Shown: positions 1-8,236 of the stretch, one piece after another | Layout of the letters: the number at the start of each line of letters is the position of its first letter | How positions within the stretch are numbered: position 1 is the stretch's first letter | From: an uncultured Opitutaceae bacterium | Lineage (GTDB): Bacteria > Verrucomicrobiota > Verrucomicrobiia > Opitutales > Opitutaceae | Length of the DNA: 38,960 nt | NCBI GenBank assembly: GCA_937942145.1 | Contig: CALDFV010000032.1 | Location: 1 to 38,960, forward strand | Reading direction: 5' to 3' | The notes under the pieces: generated by a model | The model's input: the letters and a program-made list of their open reading frames with translations, nothing else | The model's database searches: none | What the model was told of the DNA's origin: nothing | Program-made: the position numbers and the translations under genes

Positions 1-777
1 TGACGTCCCAGGGGCCATCAAATCCCAGTCGATTCCTGCCCTCTGCGGATCTTCTCCCCGGGGAATTTCCCCAAAGTACTGCTCCACGAGTTGCTTCGTT
101 TTAACCAAATCGATATCGCCCGCAATGGCCAGAATCGCATTATTAGGAACGTACCACTTCTTGTAGAAGTCCCGAAATTCGTCAATTGTCGCTTCGTCAA
201 TATATTGGGCGGAACCAATCGGTGTCCAAGCATAAGGAGTCCCTGCAAAAACCGCTCCCGCCATGTTCTCCATAAGGGACCCATAGGGCTGATTGTCATA
301 GCGGGAACGTCGCTCTTCTTTAACAACCTCTCGCTGCGTTTCCACACCAGTCTCGTCGACCACCGCATGCATCAAACGCTCCGACTCTATCCACAATGCT
401 AGCTCCAACTCATTCGAGGGAAGATTTATGTAGTAGTCGGTACGGTCAAATGAAGTGGAAGCGTTCAAATTGCCTCCCGCCCCGGAGATGAGCTTGTCGA
501 TCTGCCCGCGCTCAATATTCGCGCTACCTTCGAACATCAAATGTTCGAAAAAGTGGGCGAATCCGGTGCGGTCTGGTCGTTCATCTTTGCTACCCACATG
601 GTACAATACATAGGACGAAACCACGGGGGCGTCCGTATTGCGGTGGAGGATGACGTGCAATCCGTTGGGTAAGTCGAATTCCTCGAATTCAATATTCGGC
701 GATTTCGCAAGCACTCCGATTGAGAACGCGAGAAAACCGATGGGCGCTGCTAGGCACAGGAAAAAGTTTCGCTTCAT
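1..777 (-). CDS. M16 (insulinase/pitrilysin) family zinc peptidase, N-terminal part
   Basis: The gene starts at an ATG at 775-777 and runs off the window at base 1, so about 259 residues of the N-terminal domain are visible and the C-terminal part is missing. The inverted zinc motif HFFEH lies at residues 75-79, with the acidic stretch VVKEERR about 75 residues further on, where M16 peptidases carry their third zinc ligand. The segments KWYVPNNAILAIAGD and QYFGEIPRG are also typical of the family. A hydrophobic segment at residues 4-24 looks like a signal peptide, so the enzyme probably acts in the periplasm on peptides. M16 enzymes of this kind often come in pairs (active and inactive subunit); any partner would lie outside the window. 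The family is sure; the substrate cannot be told. Confidence 0.93.
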   Translation of the reverse strand, partial: MKRNFFLCLAAPIGFLAFSIGVLAKSPNIEFEEFDLPNGLHVILHRNTDAPVVSSYVLYHVGSKDERPDRTGFAHFFEHLMFEGSANIERGQIDKLISGAGGNLNASTSFDRTDYYINLPSNELELALWIESERLMHAVVDETGVETQREVVKEERRSRYDNQPYGSLMENMAGAVFAGTPYAWTPIGSAQYIDEATIDEFRDFYKKWYVPNNAILAIAGDIDLVKTKQLVEQYFGEIPRGEDPQRAGIDWDLMAPGTS

Positions 778-989
778 GATTCGTGTCGAAAAGATAAAAC
801 CGATTATGGGTCGTTGAGTCCTAAGTGAGCGAGAATGATCAATCCACCATCTAGGGCAAACGCAAAGAACCCCAGTTTTATTGATAGGAATCGAGAGTGC
901 GAAACAAAATTTATTGCCCCAGCACGAACACCTGTGTATCCGCGAGGCTAGCTTCCAAAGCCACCCCAAACCCCGAAATCACCCCTTTC

Positions 990-3371
990 ATGAAATTTTC
1001 GCCCATTGCCCTGATTCTCTACCTCAGTCTTCCACTCTATTCGCTCAAAGCAGAGTTTCTTCCCGTCTACGGGGTCGATCTCCAACCTTTCGCAGCCGCC
1101 TCCGATCGACTGATCGAGGCACTTCAATTCGCCGGTTCCCCCATTGATCCAGGCGATGCAACCGCGATCAATGAATGAGTCAAGGCAGGCGATGCGGATG
1201 AAGCCGTTTTGACAATCCAGGAAATTCTTGATCGCTATTGCGTCGCAGGAGTCCGGATCAATGCGGAGAGCCGTGTAACCGTGGAGTCTGGACCCGCAGA
1301 GAAACTTCTATTTGAACAAGGATGGAAGTCTTTCCTGGTGAAAGTACACAACGAAGCCGGCATTACAACCATTCTCGTTGCGGAGAGTCCCAATGCGGCT
1401 CCTCAGTTCCGCCGAAGTACGGCTGCTAAGTCTCCTTCTCATGACATCACGGCTTCTGATGTGGCTAATCGTTGGCTGGACATAGAGATGCTCGATCGAC
1501 GCCCCCTTAACCCTCGGCTTTCGGGACTTGCCGTAGAGTATCGCATCGTGCAACTCTGCAGCCGGGATGCGGGCAAGCGAGAGGCCAAGCTGGCATTCAA
1601 CGTGGGACAAGGGACTCAAGATATTGGATTCCGCAATGAGGTGGCAATCCTGTTTGATTGCTCTCCTGCGAGCGAAGTCAGAATCAAGATCCGTGATCTC
1701 GATGGCACTCCTATCAGTGCGGCCTTTGTCGTCAGGGACCAACGGGGTCGAGTCTACCCGAATCCAGCACGCCGCCTGGCGCCGGATTTCTATTTTCACG
1801 ACCAAGTCTACCGGGCAGATGGAGAGTTTCTATTGCTGCCCCCAGGGGATTACACAGTCACTGCTTCACGAGGACCCGAATATCATCCCCAAACCAAATC
1901 CTTTACTGTTCGAGCAAACGAAGTTCCACCAGAAATTGATTTCCAACTTGAGCGCTGGATCCACCCTGCGAATCGAAACTGGTATTCAGGAGACCATCAC
2001 GTACACGCTGCGGGCTGCGCACACTATGAAAATCCGACCAAAGGGGTTTCCCCTGCCGACATGATGCGGCACATACTCGGCGAGGACTTGAATGTGGGCT
2101 GCGTTCTCACATGGGGACCTTGCTGGTATTCTCAAAAACAATATTTCGAGGGGAAGGACTCCGTGCTCTCAACGCCAAACTACCTTATGCGCTACGACAT
2201 TGAAGTAAGCGGATTCCCTTCTTCCCATGCGGGTCACCTTTGCCTGCTCCGCTTGAAAGAGGATGATTATCCCGGAACCACTCTAGTCGAAGAATGGCCT
2301 AGCTGGACAATCCCTGTTCTCGACTGGGGCAAGAAACAAGGAGGGGTCGTAGGGTACAGTCATTCTGGATGGGGCCTCGGATTGCCGGATGTCGCTTCCA
2401 ACGGGCAGCGACTTACCACTATGCCCTACCGTAATCCGGGGCGAGGCCAAGCCAGAGTCGGGGAAGCAGTCGACACCTTGCCTGACTATGCCGTTCCCCC
2501 TTTCGACGGCATCGGCGCGAATGAGTTCATTGTCGCAGCGCCACTCGGAGTATGCGATTTCATTTCGGCAGTCGACACGCCTTCCATTTGGGAACTGAAC
2601 ATCTGGTATCACACACTCAATTGCGGCCTCCGCACTCGAATATCCGGCGAAACCGACTTCCCCTGAATATATGGAGACAAAGTGGGTTTGGGTCGCGTGT
2701 ATGTGAAACTCGATGACGGGCAGCCACTTGACTTCGACAGCTGGGTGCTAGGATTGAAAAACGGCAGAAGTTATTGTGGTGATGGAATGAGTCACCTAAT
2801 TGACTTTACAATAAACGAGGTCGCGGTCGGTGAGCCCGGCACACGTGGAGAGATCAGTCAACTAGACATCTCGAAGCCTGGATTGGTAACTGTTAACGTA
2901 GACGCGGCCGCTCTCCTAGCCCAAAATATTTCCGAGCAGACCGAGTCGATACGTAACAGCCGGCTCGATTCGAAGCCCTATTGGCACATCGAACGTTGCC
3001 GTATTGACGATACCCGCACTGTTCCAGTCGAAGTTATCGTAAACGGTGAACCCGTTGCTAGAGAAATTATCGTGGCAGATGGAGTCACACGTCCCTTGGA
3101 ATTTGAAATCAACATCAAGAGCTCTAGCTGGGTCGCTCTTAGGATTCTTCCTAGCGTCCATACCAATCCCGTCTTTGTTATCGTAGACGACCAGCCCATA
3201 AGAGCCAACAAGCGCAGTGCTGAGTGGTGTATCGAATCTGTGGAAACCTGCTGGGATTCCAAGAAAGGGCAAATTAACGAAAGCGAGCGCCCACAAGCCA
3301 GACAGGCTTACGACCAGGCTCGCGAATACTATCAAACAGTTCTAGCGGAAACCTCATCCTCTCAAAATTGA
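990..3371 (+). CDS. CehA/McbA-like secreted metallohydrolase, frame interrupted by two in-frame TGA codons
   Basis: One reading frame runs from ATG 990 to TGA 3369-3371 (793 codons) with only two breaks, TGA at 1176-1178 (codon 63) and at 2664-2666 (codon 559). There is no frame shift, and family-like sequence continues straight through both. Residues 1-22 form a signal peptide. QGWKSFLVKV (near residue 110) and GDHHVHAAG (HHVH at 336-339) followed by WGPCWYS, SHAGHL and YSHSGWGL are hallmarks of the CehA/McbA family, a PHP-like metal-dependent hydrolase fold. SGETDFP precedes the second TGA and VGLGRVYVKL follows it. Conventional gene calling would split this into pieces or call it a pseudogene. 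Selenocysteine insertion, suppression or an assembly error are the alternatives. An upstream in-frame start near 897 would bury the signal peptide, so 990 is preferred. The substrate is unknown. Confidence 0.75.
1176..1213 (+). other. In-frame TGA (codon 63) with a stem-loop directly behind it
   Basis: TGA 1176-1178 interrupts the metallohydrolase frame. Bases 1179-1183 (GTCAA) pair perfectly with 1209-1213 (TTGAC), and 1184-1186 (GGC) can pair with 1203-1205 (GCC), giving a hairpin of about 35 nt that starts right after the TGA. The position fits a bacterial SECIS element, but the residue here lies in a poorly conserved stretch where I would not expect cysteine. The pairing may be chance. 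Confidence 0.25.
2664..2702 (+). other. In-frame TGA (codon 559) with a candidate SECIS-like stem-loop
   Basis: TGA 2664-2666 directly follows SGETDFP in the metallohydrolase. Bases 2667-2673 (ATATATG) pair with 2696-2702 (CGTGTAT) over seven positions, two of them G-U. GAC 2676-2678 pairs with GTC 2692-2694, leaving a G-rich apical loop near 2683-2687, about 18 nt after the TGA. Bacterial SECIS elements sit immediately downstream of UGA and have a G in the apical loop, so the geometry is permissible. From memory, related proteins carry a cysteine at this point. No selenocysteine machinery is visible in the window. Confidence 0.3.
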
Positions 3372-3410
3372 ACTCGCCGCATACAAAGTAAGACCTAATG
3401 CGTAGGGTCC

Positions 3411-3905
3411 ATGCCTGACAAGATTTCAAAGCTCCATCGCTCTTGGGTGATGAGCCGAATACCCAACAAGCATACCAGGCCTGAATTGGTCACGCGGAGC
3501 CTGCTTCATCATCTCGGATTCAGATTCACGGTGAATGGTCCAAAAAACCGTCAGTTGCCCGGGAAACCCGATATCGTCCTACCAAAGCAAAAGACGGTCG
3601 TATTTGTCCACGGCTGCTTCTGGCATCGGCACCCAAACTGTAAGACCGCCACAACACCTAAGACCAATAAGGACTATTGGCTTAAGAAATTTGCCCGAAA
3701 CGTGGAGCGAGACAGACAGAACATACAAGCCCTCGAGGACCTCGGTTGGCAAGTTGTTGTCATTTGGGAATGCGAACTCAAGAATCTGGATACGGTTGCC
3801 TCCAATCTCATAAGCAGAATGCCTCGCAGCTCAAAATACGATCTCCCCGAAGAGCTTAACGACCTTGCGCTAGTTGCCGAACAGAGAAGTCAGTACGGCC
3901 ACTAA
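3411..3905 (+). CDS. vsr: Very short patch repair (Vsr) mismatch endonuclease
   Basis: A 164-residue protein that follows the whole Vsr pattern. It nicks DNA 5' of a T:G mismatch arising from deamination of 5-methylcytosine, usually at sites of a cytosine methyltransferase. LPGKPDIVL carries the catalytic Asp54 (Asp51 in the E. coli enzyme). HGCFWHRH with Cys69, His74, Cys77 and the later VIWEC Cys121 match the zinc site. KNVERDRQNIQALEDLGW is the typical C-terminal helix. Length agrees with the family (about 155). Vsr genes normally lie beside a dcm-type methyltransferase, but none is present within the window. The stop codon overlaps that of panD on the opposite strand (CTAA, 3902-3905). 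Confidence 0.93.
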   Translation: MPDKISKLHRSWVMSRIPNKHTRPELVTRSLLHHLGFRFTVNGPKNRQLPGKPDIVLPKQKTVVFVHGCFWHRHPNCKTATTPKTNKDYWLKKFARNVERDRQNIQALEDLGWQVVVIWECELKNLDTVASNLISRMPRSSKYDLPEELNDLALVAEQRSQYGH

Positions 3906-4291
3906 AGGGCCTCAACACCTCTAGCGCGACGAACGTTTGGCTCTTTGATCGTCTTAATCCCGTTGTTCCCATTCACAAGGACGAGTTTGGGTCTAAAGGC
4001 ATCGACTTTTGATTCCCTTACCTTGGTGTAGCTGGCGATGATGACAAGGTCACCTGGACTAGCCAAATGAGCGGCGGCCCCGTTAATGCAGATTTCGCCC
4101 GGCTTGCCCCAAATCACATAGGTGTGGAAACGATTCCCATTGTTGCAATTATAGACATCCACTTTTTCGAACTCCACCAGGTCCGCCGCCTCGCAAAGAG
4201 TCGGGTCTATACTGATAGAGCCTTCATAGTTCAGATCGGCATCGGTTACCACCGCGCGATGGATCTTTGATTTTAGCATGGAGCGTTTCAT
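3902..4291 (-). CDS. panD: Aspartate 1-decarboxylase
   Basis: Decarboxylates L-aspartate to beta-alanine, one of the two halves of pantothenate. The 129-residue zymogen has the self-processing site at YEGS with Gly24-Ser25, where cleavage turns Ser25 into the pyruvoyl cofactor. MLKSKIHRAVVTDADLNYEGS, NGNRFHTYVI (with the catalytic Tyr) and ICINGAAAHL are standard PanD blocks, although MKRSM adds a few residues in front. It lies 22 bp downstream of coaX in the same direction and closes the panB-panC-coaX-panD group. Its stop shares bases with the vsr stop on the other strand. Confidence 0.97.
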   Translation of the reverse strand: MKRSMLKSKIHRAVVTDADLNYEGSISIDPTLCEAADLVEFEKVDVYNCNNGNRFHTYVIWGKPGEICINGAAAHLASPGDLVIIASYTKVRESKVDAFRPKLVLVNGNNGIKTIKEPNVRRARGVEAL

Positions 4292-4313
4292 AGCGTTAAC
4301 TTTTCTCGTATAT

Positions 4314-5099
4314 CTAATTCTTATCGATCGGATTTAACTCCAGCATCTTGTTCACGCCTTGAAGCACCAAATCCGGGATGATGTCGTCAAACAATTTTTC
4401 GTCTCTATACAGCAGGGAGTAACCACCGGTAGCGACAATCCGGCATCTCTTTTTGCCAAAAGCTTCTTCACCGATCCGCCTCACCAATTCCTTCACTAAA
4501 CCCAAGTATCCAAAATACAGTCCTCCTTGGATACTCTCGATAGAGGACTTCCCGAGAGCCTTTTCCGCATTCACAATTTCCACATGCGGAAGCTTAGCAG
4601 TCTTCGTTCCCAGAGCTTCCATAGCCAAGCCTAATCCCGCGCAAATGGAACCACCGAGGTATTCCTTTTCTTCGCTAACAGCATCCAGCGTGATAGCGGT
4701 ACCAAAGTCGACCACAACGACATTTTGGTCAGGATACAGCTCCGTCACCGCGATTGCATTAGCAATTCGGTCAGCGCCCACTTCGAGCGGATTTCGAGTC
4801 TTGATCTTCAACCGCGTCTTAACTCCAGATTCCAGAAAGAGAGGCTCCGTATTGAAATATTCGCGACAAGCCATTTTGAGTGTAAACAGCTCCTCCGGAA
4901 CCACACAGCTCACTCCAATTCGTCGGATCTGCTTGGAGTCTATTCCCTTCTCTCTCAATGCCGACACGAGGAACAGCCCCATTTCGTCACTCGATACACG
5001 ATATGACGACTCTTTTCGGATCTGCATGACAAGGCGCTTGTCGTTCTCGTAAACCGCTCCGTGCAACTGAGAGTTTCCCACATCGATGCACAGATTCAT
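4314..5099 (-). CDS. coaX: Type III pantothenate kinase
   Basis: Phosphorylates pantothenate, the first committed step from pantothenate to CoA. The protein is 261 residues when started at ATG 5097-5099; a longer reading from 5141 would add 14 residues inside panC. IDVGNSQ near the N-terminus (Asp6) is the phosphate-binding motif, GADRIAN (Asp110) and VVVDFGTAITLDAV are type III PanK signatures, followed by GGSICAGL. The chosen ATG overlaps the panC stop as ATGA, which suggests translational coupling. Placing the kinase between panC and panD puts synthesis and activation of pantothenate under one transcript. Confidence 0.95.
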   Translation of the reverse strand: MNLCIDVGNSQLHGAVYENDKRLVMQIRKESSYRVSSDEMGLFLVSALREKGIDSKQIRRIGVSCVVPEELFTLKMACREYFNTEPLFLESGVKTRLKIKTRNPLEVGADRIANAIAVTELYPDQNVVVVDFGTAITLDAVSEEKEYLGGSICAGLGLAMEALGTKTAKLPHVEIVNAEKALGKSSIESIQGGLYFGYLGLVKELVRRIGEEAFGKKRCRIVATGGYSLLYRDEKLFDDIIPDLVLQGVNKMLELNPIDKN

Positions 5100-5890
5100 C
5101 GCAATGACCCTTTCAATTTCTCCAATACGCTCAGAGGCCAATTGTCGATCAACCGTACCCCCTCCAAATTAACCGCCCCAAAACGGCGACCTCCTTCATC
5201 CACTACATACTCTACTTCGAAACCCGCTTCCCTAAGCTCGCTAGTCGCTTCCTCAGGAGTCGAGGCAGTTGTGAGTATGCGGGGGAAAACTGCCGCCTTT
5301 TTTCGGCCTGCTTCTGAAAGGCGGCGGTTTCGCGAGCTCAAGGCCAATCCATCGTCCGCCCTTGCCGTTTCACAAGCGACAATCTCAATAGGTAGAAAAA
5401 ACGCTTCCACCATTCCTTTGACCAATCGTAATTGCTGGTAGTCTTTCTCGCCAAAGTAAGCACGCTGCGCTCCAGACAAATTCAGCAATTTCAGGACAAC
5501 GGTTAATACGCCATCGAAATGACCCGGCCGCTGCGATCCTTCCATAGAAAGCGAATCCTGGCTTTCCGATACCTTAAACCGATAAGTGTCTGGGTACATT
5601 GCTTCAAAGTCAGGAGCAAACACCACATCCACTCCAAGATCCTCCAGCAATGCGAGGTCCTGCTCAAAATTAGCGGGGTAGGTTTCGTAGTCGGACGCGT
5701 TGTTAAACTGAGTTCGATTCAGAAAGATGCTCACCGCAGTCAGTTCATTCTCAGCCAACGAACGACGCACAAGCGAGCTATGGCCTTCATGCAAGCCCCC
5801 CATTGTCGGGACAAATCCTAGTGAATGTCCAACCACCAGTTGTGAACGAAACACCATCCACTCGCTAAGACTGCGAAATATCGGAATCAT
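5096..5890 (-). CDS. panC: Pantothenate synthetase
   Basis: Joins pantoate to beta-alanine using ATP through a pantoyl-adenylate. The 264-residue protein has PTMGGLHEGH (HIGH-like nucleotide motif, residues 29-38), RPGHFDGVLTVV, GEKDYQQL and LALSSRNRRL, all canonical. It is slightly short for PanC (about 280). The conserved block usually read as FVNPxQF is here FLNRTQF, with Arg in place of Pro; Asn and Gln are kept. Start and stop both overlap neighbours as ATGA (with panB upstream and coaX downstream), which marks a tightly coupled operon. Function is very likely retained. Confidence 0.96.
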   Translation of the reverse strand: MIPIFRSLSEWMVFRSQLVVGHSLGFVPTMGGLHEGHSSLVRRSLAENELTAVSIFLNRTQFNNASDYETYPANFEQDLALLEDLGVDVVFAPDFEAMYPDTYRFKVSESQDSLSMEGSQRPGHFDGVLTVVLKLLNLSGAQRAYFGEKDYQQLRLVKGMVEAFFLPIEIVACETARADDGLALSSRNRRLSEAGRKKAAVFPRILTTASTPEEATSELREAGFEVEYVVDEGGRRFGAVNLEGVRLIDNWPLSVLEKLKGSLR

Positions 5891-6678
5891 GGCTTATACT
5901 CTCCATCGCCCGGGTAGGCACGATCCCGAACGTCTTCGCAGTATCCTTCCACTGCCCGATTAATCATCTGATCCGCGTCCATGTAGCGACGCGCAAACGG
6001 AGGCTGGAAGTCAGAGTCCAACCCCAGGAGATCGTTTAGAACCAAAACCTGTCCAGAAGTCTCCGGGCCACTACCGATTCCAATCGTAGGGATCCCCAGC
6101 GCATCGGTCACTCGTTCCGCCACTTCGCTAGGAATGCACTCGAGTACAATTGAGAAGCAGCCTGATTCTTCCAATTCGAGCGCCTCATCAAGAAGCGCTT
6201 GGGCCGCATCGCCGTTTCTAGCCTGAATTTTAAACCCCCCGAACTCGTTGACCGATTGGGGCGTCATGCCTAAGTGACCCATCACAGGAACGCCCCCATC
6301 CACCAGTCGAGTGATCAGTTCAATATTTCCACGGCATCGCTCGACTTTTACCGCATTCGCCCCGGCCCGCATTAGTTTGGCCACCGCGTTCGTAGACGCC
6401 TCAATCCCACCTCGGTAGGAAAGAAAGGGCATATCACCTATGATTACTTTATTTGGCGCCCCACGCCGAACTGCCGCCGTGTGCGCTTCCATCATTTCGA
6501 CAGTCGCGTGGATGGTGCTGTCAAACCCGTGCACCACCATCGCACAGGAGTCCCCCACTAAGATCGAGTCAACGCTCGTCTCGTTTAGGATTTTGGCCGT
6601 TGCTGCGTCGTAGCACGTCACCATGGTGATCGGCTCGCCAGCGGCTTTCCGCTTGTAAAAATCTGGAATCGTTTTCAT
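5887..6678 (-). CDS. panB: 3-methyl-2-oxobutanoate hydroxymethyltransferase (ketopantoate hydroxymethyltransferase)
   Basis: Transfers a one-carbon unit from methylene-tetrahydrofolate to 2-oxoisovalerate, giving ketopantoate. The 263-residue TIM-barrel protein shows MVTCYDAATAKILNE, VGDSCAMVVHGFDST (metal-binding Asp), IIGDMPFLSYRGG, GVPVMGHLGMTPQSVN and GIGSGPETSGQVLVLNDLLG, all PanB blocks in order. It is the first gene of the panB-panC-coaX-panD cluster, so its promoter should lie in the 238 bp between it and murA; I saw no clear promoter there. A ketopantoate reductase (panE) is not in the window. Confidence 0.97.
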   Translation of the reverse strand: MKTIPDFYKRKAAGEPITMVTCYDAATAKILNETSVDSILVGDSCAMVVHGFDSTIHATVEMMEAHTAAVRRGAPNKVIIGDMPFLSYRGGIEASTNAVAKLMRAGANAVKVERCRGNIELITRLVDGGVPVMGHLGMTPQSVNEFGGFKIQARNGDAAQALLDEALELEESGCFSIVLECIPSEVAERVTDALGIPTIGIGSGPETSGQVLVLNDLLGLDSDFQPPFARRYMDADQMINRAVEGYCEDVRDRAYPGDGEYKP

Positions 6679-6916
6679 TTCGGGTGCCTGTCGTAAAGAT
6701 CAGGATCCTAGTGAAGGGTTTTTATTAAAATGCTTTCAGTCAATATTCGGCGATCACTGGGAAGACTCCTCAATGTCGCTTACAGCGAACGTTCATGGGT
6801 ATAAACGGCCGAAAATCAACCTTTATTGAAGGCTTCATCTACAAACGAGACGTCAAACCGCTAATAATGAAGTTGAAAAGCGAACAAGAGGCTCCGAGGC
6901 TGTCCCCACTCAATCC

Positions 6917-8209
6917 ATGGCGGACCTAATAGTACACGGCGGTAAGCCGCTCAGCGGAAGCATCACTCCTTCAGGCAACAAGAACGCGGTATTGCCAATT
7001 CTCTGCGCGAGTCTGCTCTCCTCGGGGCCGGTTGAGCTATCGAATATCCCAGCCATTACCGATATCGAGAAACTCGTCGCTTTCTTTCGCCAAATCGGTT
7101 CGCAAATCGACTGGAATCGGGAGGCGAAGACGATGCGACTCGACCACTCGAATTTGGAAAGCTCCTTCAACGCGGGGGATCTGCCCCAAGGAATGCGGTC
7201 GTCCGTGCTTCTCTTCGCACCGCTTCTCTACCGGTTCAAAAAGATCTCACTGGACTCAAATCCAAAAGGCTGCGCCTTGGGCATACGCGAACTCGATCCG
7301 CACCTTGAAATTCTCTCACAACTCGGAGCGAAAATCTCTCACAACGGACGCCTGGAAATTTCCATAACGGATCGATTCAAAGGAGCAGAGCATTGGGCGG
7401 ACTACATGTCGGTTACAACGACGGAGACGTTCGTTATGGCGGCGGCTCTCGGAATGGGAAACTCTACGTTGACTAACGCAGCGAGTGAACCCCACGTACA
7501 GGACTTGTGCCGCTTTCTGGAAAGCATGGGCGCTAAAATAGAAGGCATAGGCACGAGCGTTCTGAGCGTAACGGGTGTCGATAGTTTATCCGAAACCAGT
7601 GCCCAGATCAGCTCAGATCATCACGAAGTTGCTACTTTCCTCGCTCTCGGCGCGATTACCGGCGGGGAAGTAATTGTCACGGACTCGAATTCGAAGCACT
7701 TCGCCCTGATCGGTCGCAGCTTTGCCAAGCTAGGAGTGGAAATCCACCACGAAGGAGATATTGCCATTTGCCCCGCAGATCAAACTTTTCGTATCCAGCA
7801 GCCATATACAACTAATTTGCTGCCCAAGATTGAGGCCGCACCTTGGCCCTACTTTCCCGTGGACTTGCTTCCGCTCATGATTGCCCTGGCTACAAAAGCC
7901 GACGGAGTCATGCACTTTTGGAACAAAGTATACGAGGGTGGCTTTTCATGGATTCCCGAACTCACCAAATTTGGGGCCCACGTCGTGTCGAGCGACCCAC
8001 ACCGCATCATCGTTTTTGGGAACCGGCCCATGCGGCCCGCTTCAGTCGAGCCCCCCTACATCATTCGTGCCGCTGTGGCTCTCTACATGATGGCAGCCAG
8101 CATCGAAGGTAACAGCGTTGTCCGCAAAGCGGACCCCATTCGCCGCGCCCATCCCTATTTCGCAGAAAACCTGCGTAAGCTCGGCGCGGATATCGAGTGG
8201 GACGAGTAA
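6917..8209 (+). CDS. murA: UDP-N-acetylglucosamine 1-carboxyvinyltransferase (MurA), divergent
   Basis: Transfers enolpyruvate from PEP to UDP-GlcNAc, the first committed step of peptidoglycan synthesis. The protein has 430 residues, normal for the family. Lys22-Asn23 (SGNKNAVLPIL) is the UDP-sugar/PEP motif, KGCALG holds the fosfomycin-target cysteine (Cys119), and FPVDLLP has the catalytic Asp316. The C-terminal Arg block, typically DLRAG...DRGYE, reads YIIRAAVA...IRRAHPY. The catalytic residues are kept but the surroundings diverge (usual PGGCxIGARPVD is PKGCALGIRELD). It may be a second, paralogous MurA or a lineage variant. It stands alone, convergent with the anti-sigma gene 27 bp away. 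Confidence 0.85.
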   Translation: MADLIVHGGKPLSGSITPSGNKNAVLPILCASLLSSGPVELSNIPAITDIEKLVAFFRQIGSQIDWNREAKTMRLDHSNLESSFNAGDLPQGMRSSVLLFAPLLYRFKKISLDSNPKGCALGIRELDPHLEILSQLGAKISHNGRLEISITDRFKGAEHWADYMSVTTTETFVMAAALGMGNSTLTNAASEPHVQDLCRFLESMGAKIEGIGTSVLSVTGVDSLSETSAQISSDHHEVATFLALGAITGGEVIVTDSNSKHFALIGRSFAKLGVEIHHEGDIAICPADQTFRIQQPYTTNLLPKIEAAPWPYFPVDLLPLMIALATKADGVMHFWNKVYEGGFSWIPELTKFGAHVVSSDPHRIIVFGNRPMRPASVEPPYIIRAAVALYMMAASIEGNSVVRKADPIRRAHPYFAENLRKLGADIEWDE

Positions 8210-8236
8210 ACGAATTATGCCCTGGAAGCAGCTGAC

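Noticed and set aside
881-1147. Plus-strand frame overlapping the metallohydrolase signal peptide
   Set aside because: The frame starting at 990 carries a signal peptide and joins the rest of the gene; this one does not.
1308-1805. Long minus-strand frame inside the metallohydrolase
   Set aside because: It is a shadow of the metallohydrolase coding strand, which carries the family motifs.
990-3371. UGA decoded as tryptophan genome-wide
   Set aside because: panB and panC end in TGA overlapping the next start as ATGA, and rsmD and the TPR genes also end in TGA, so UGA is a stop here.
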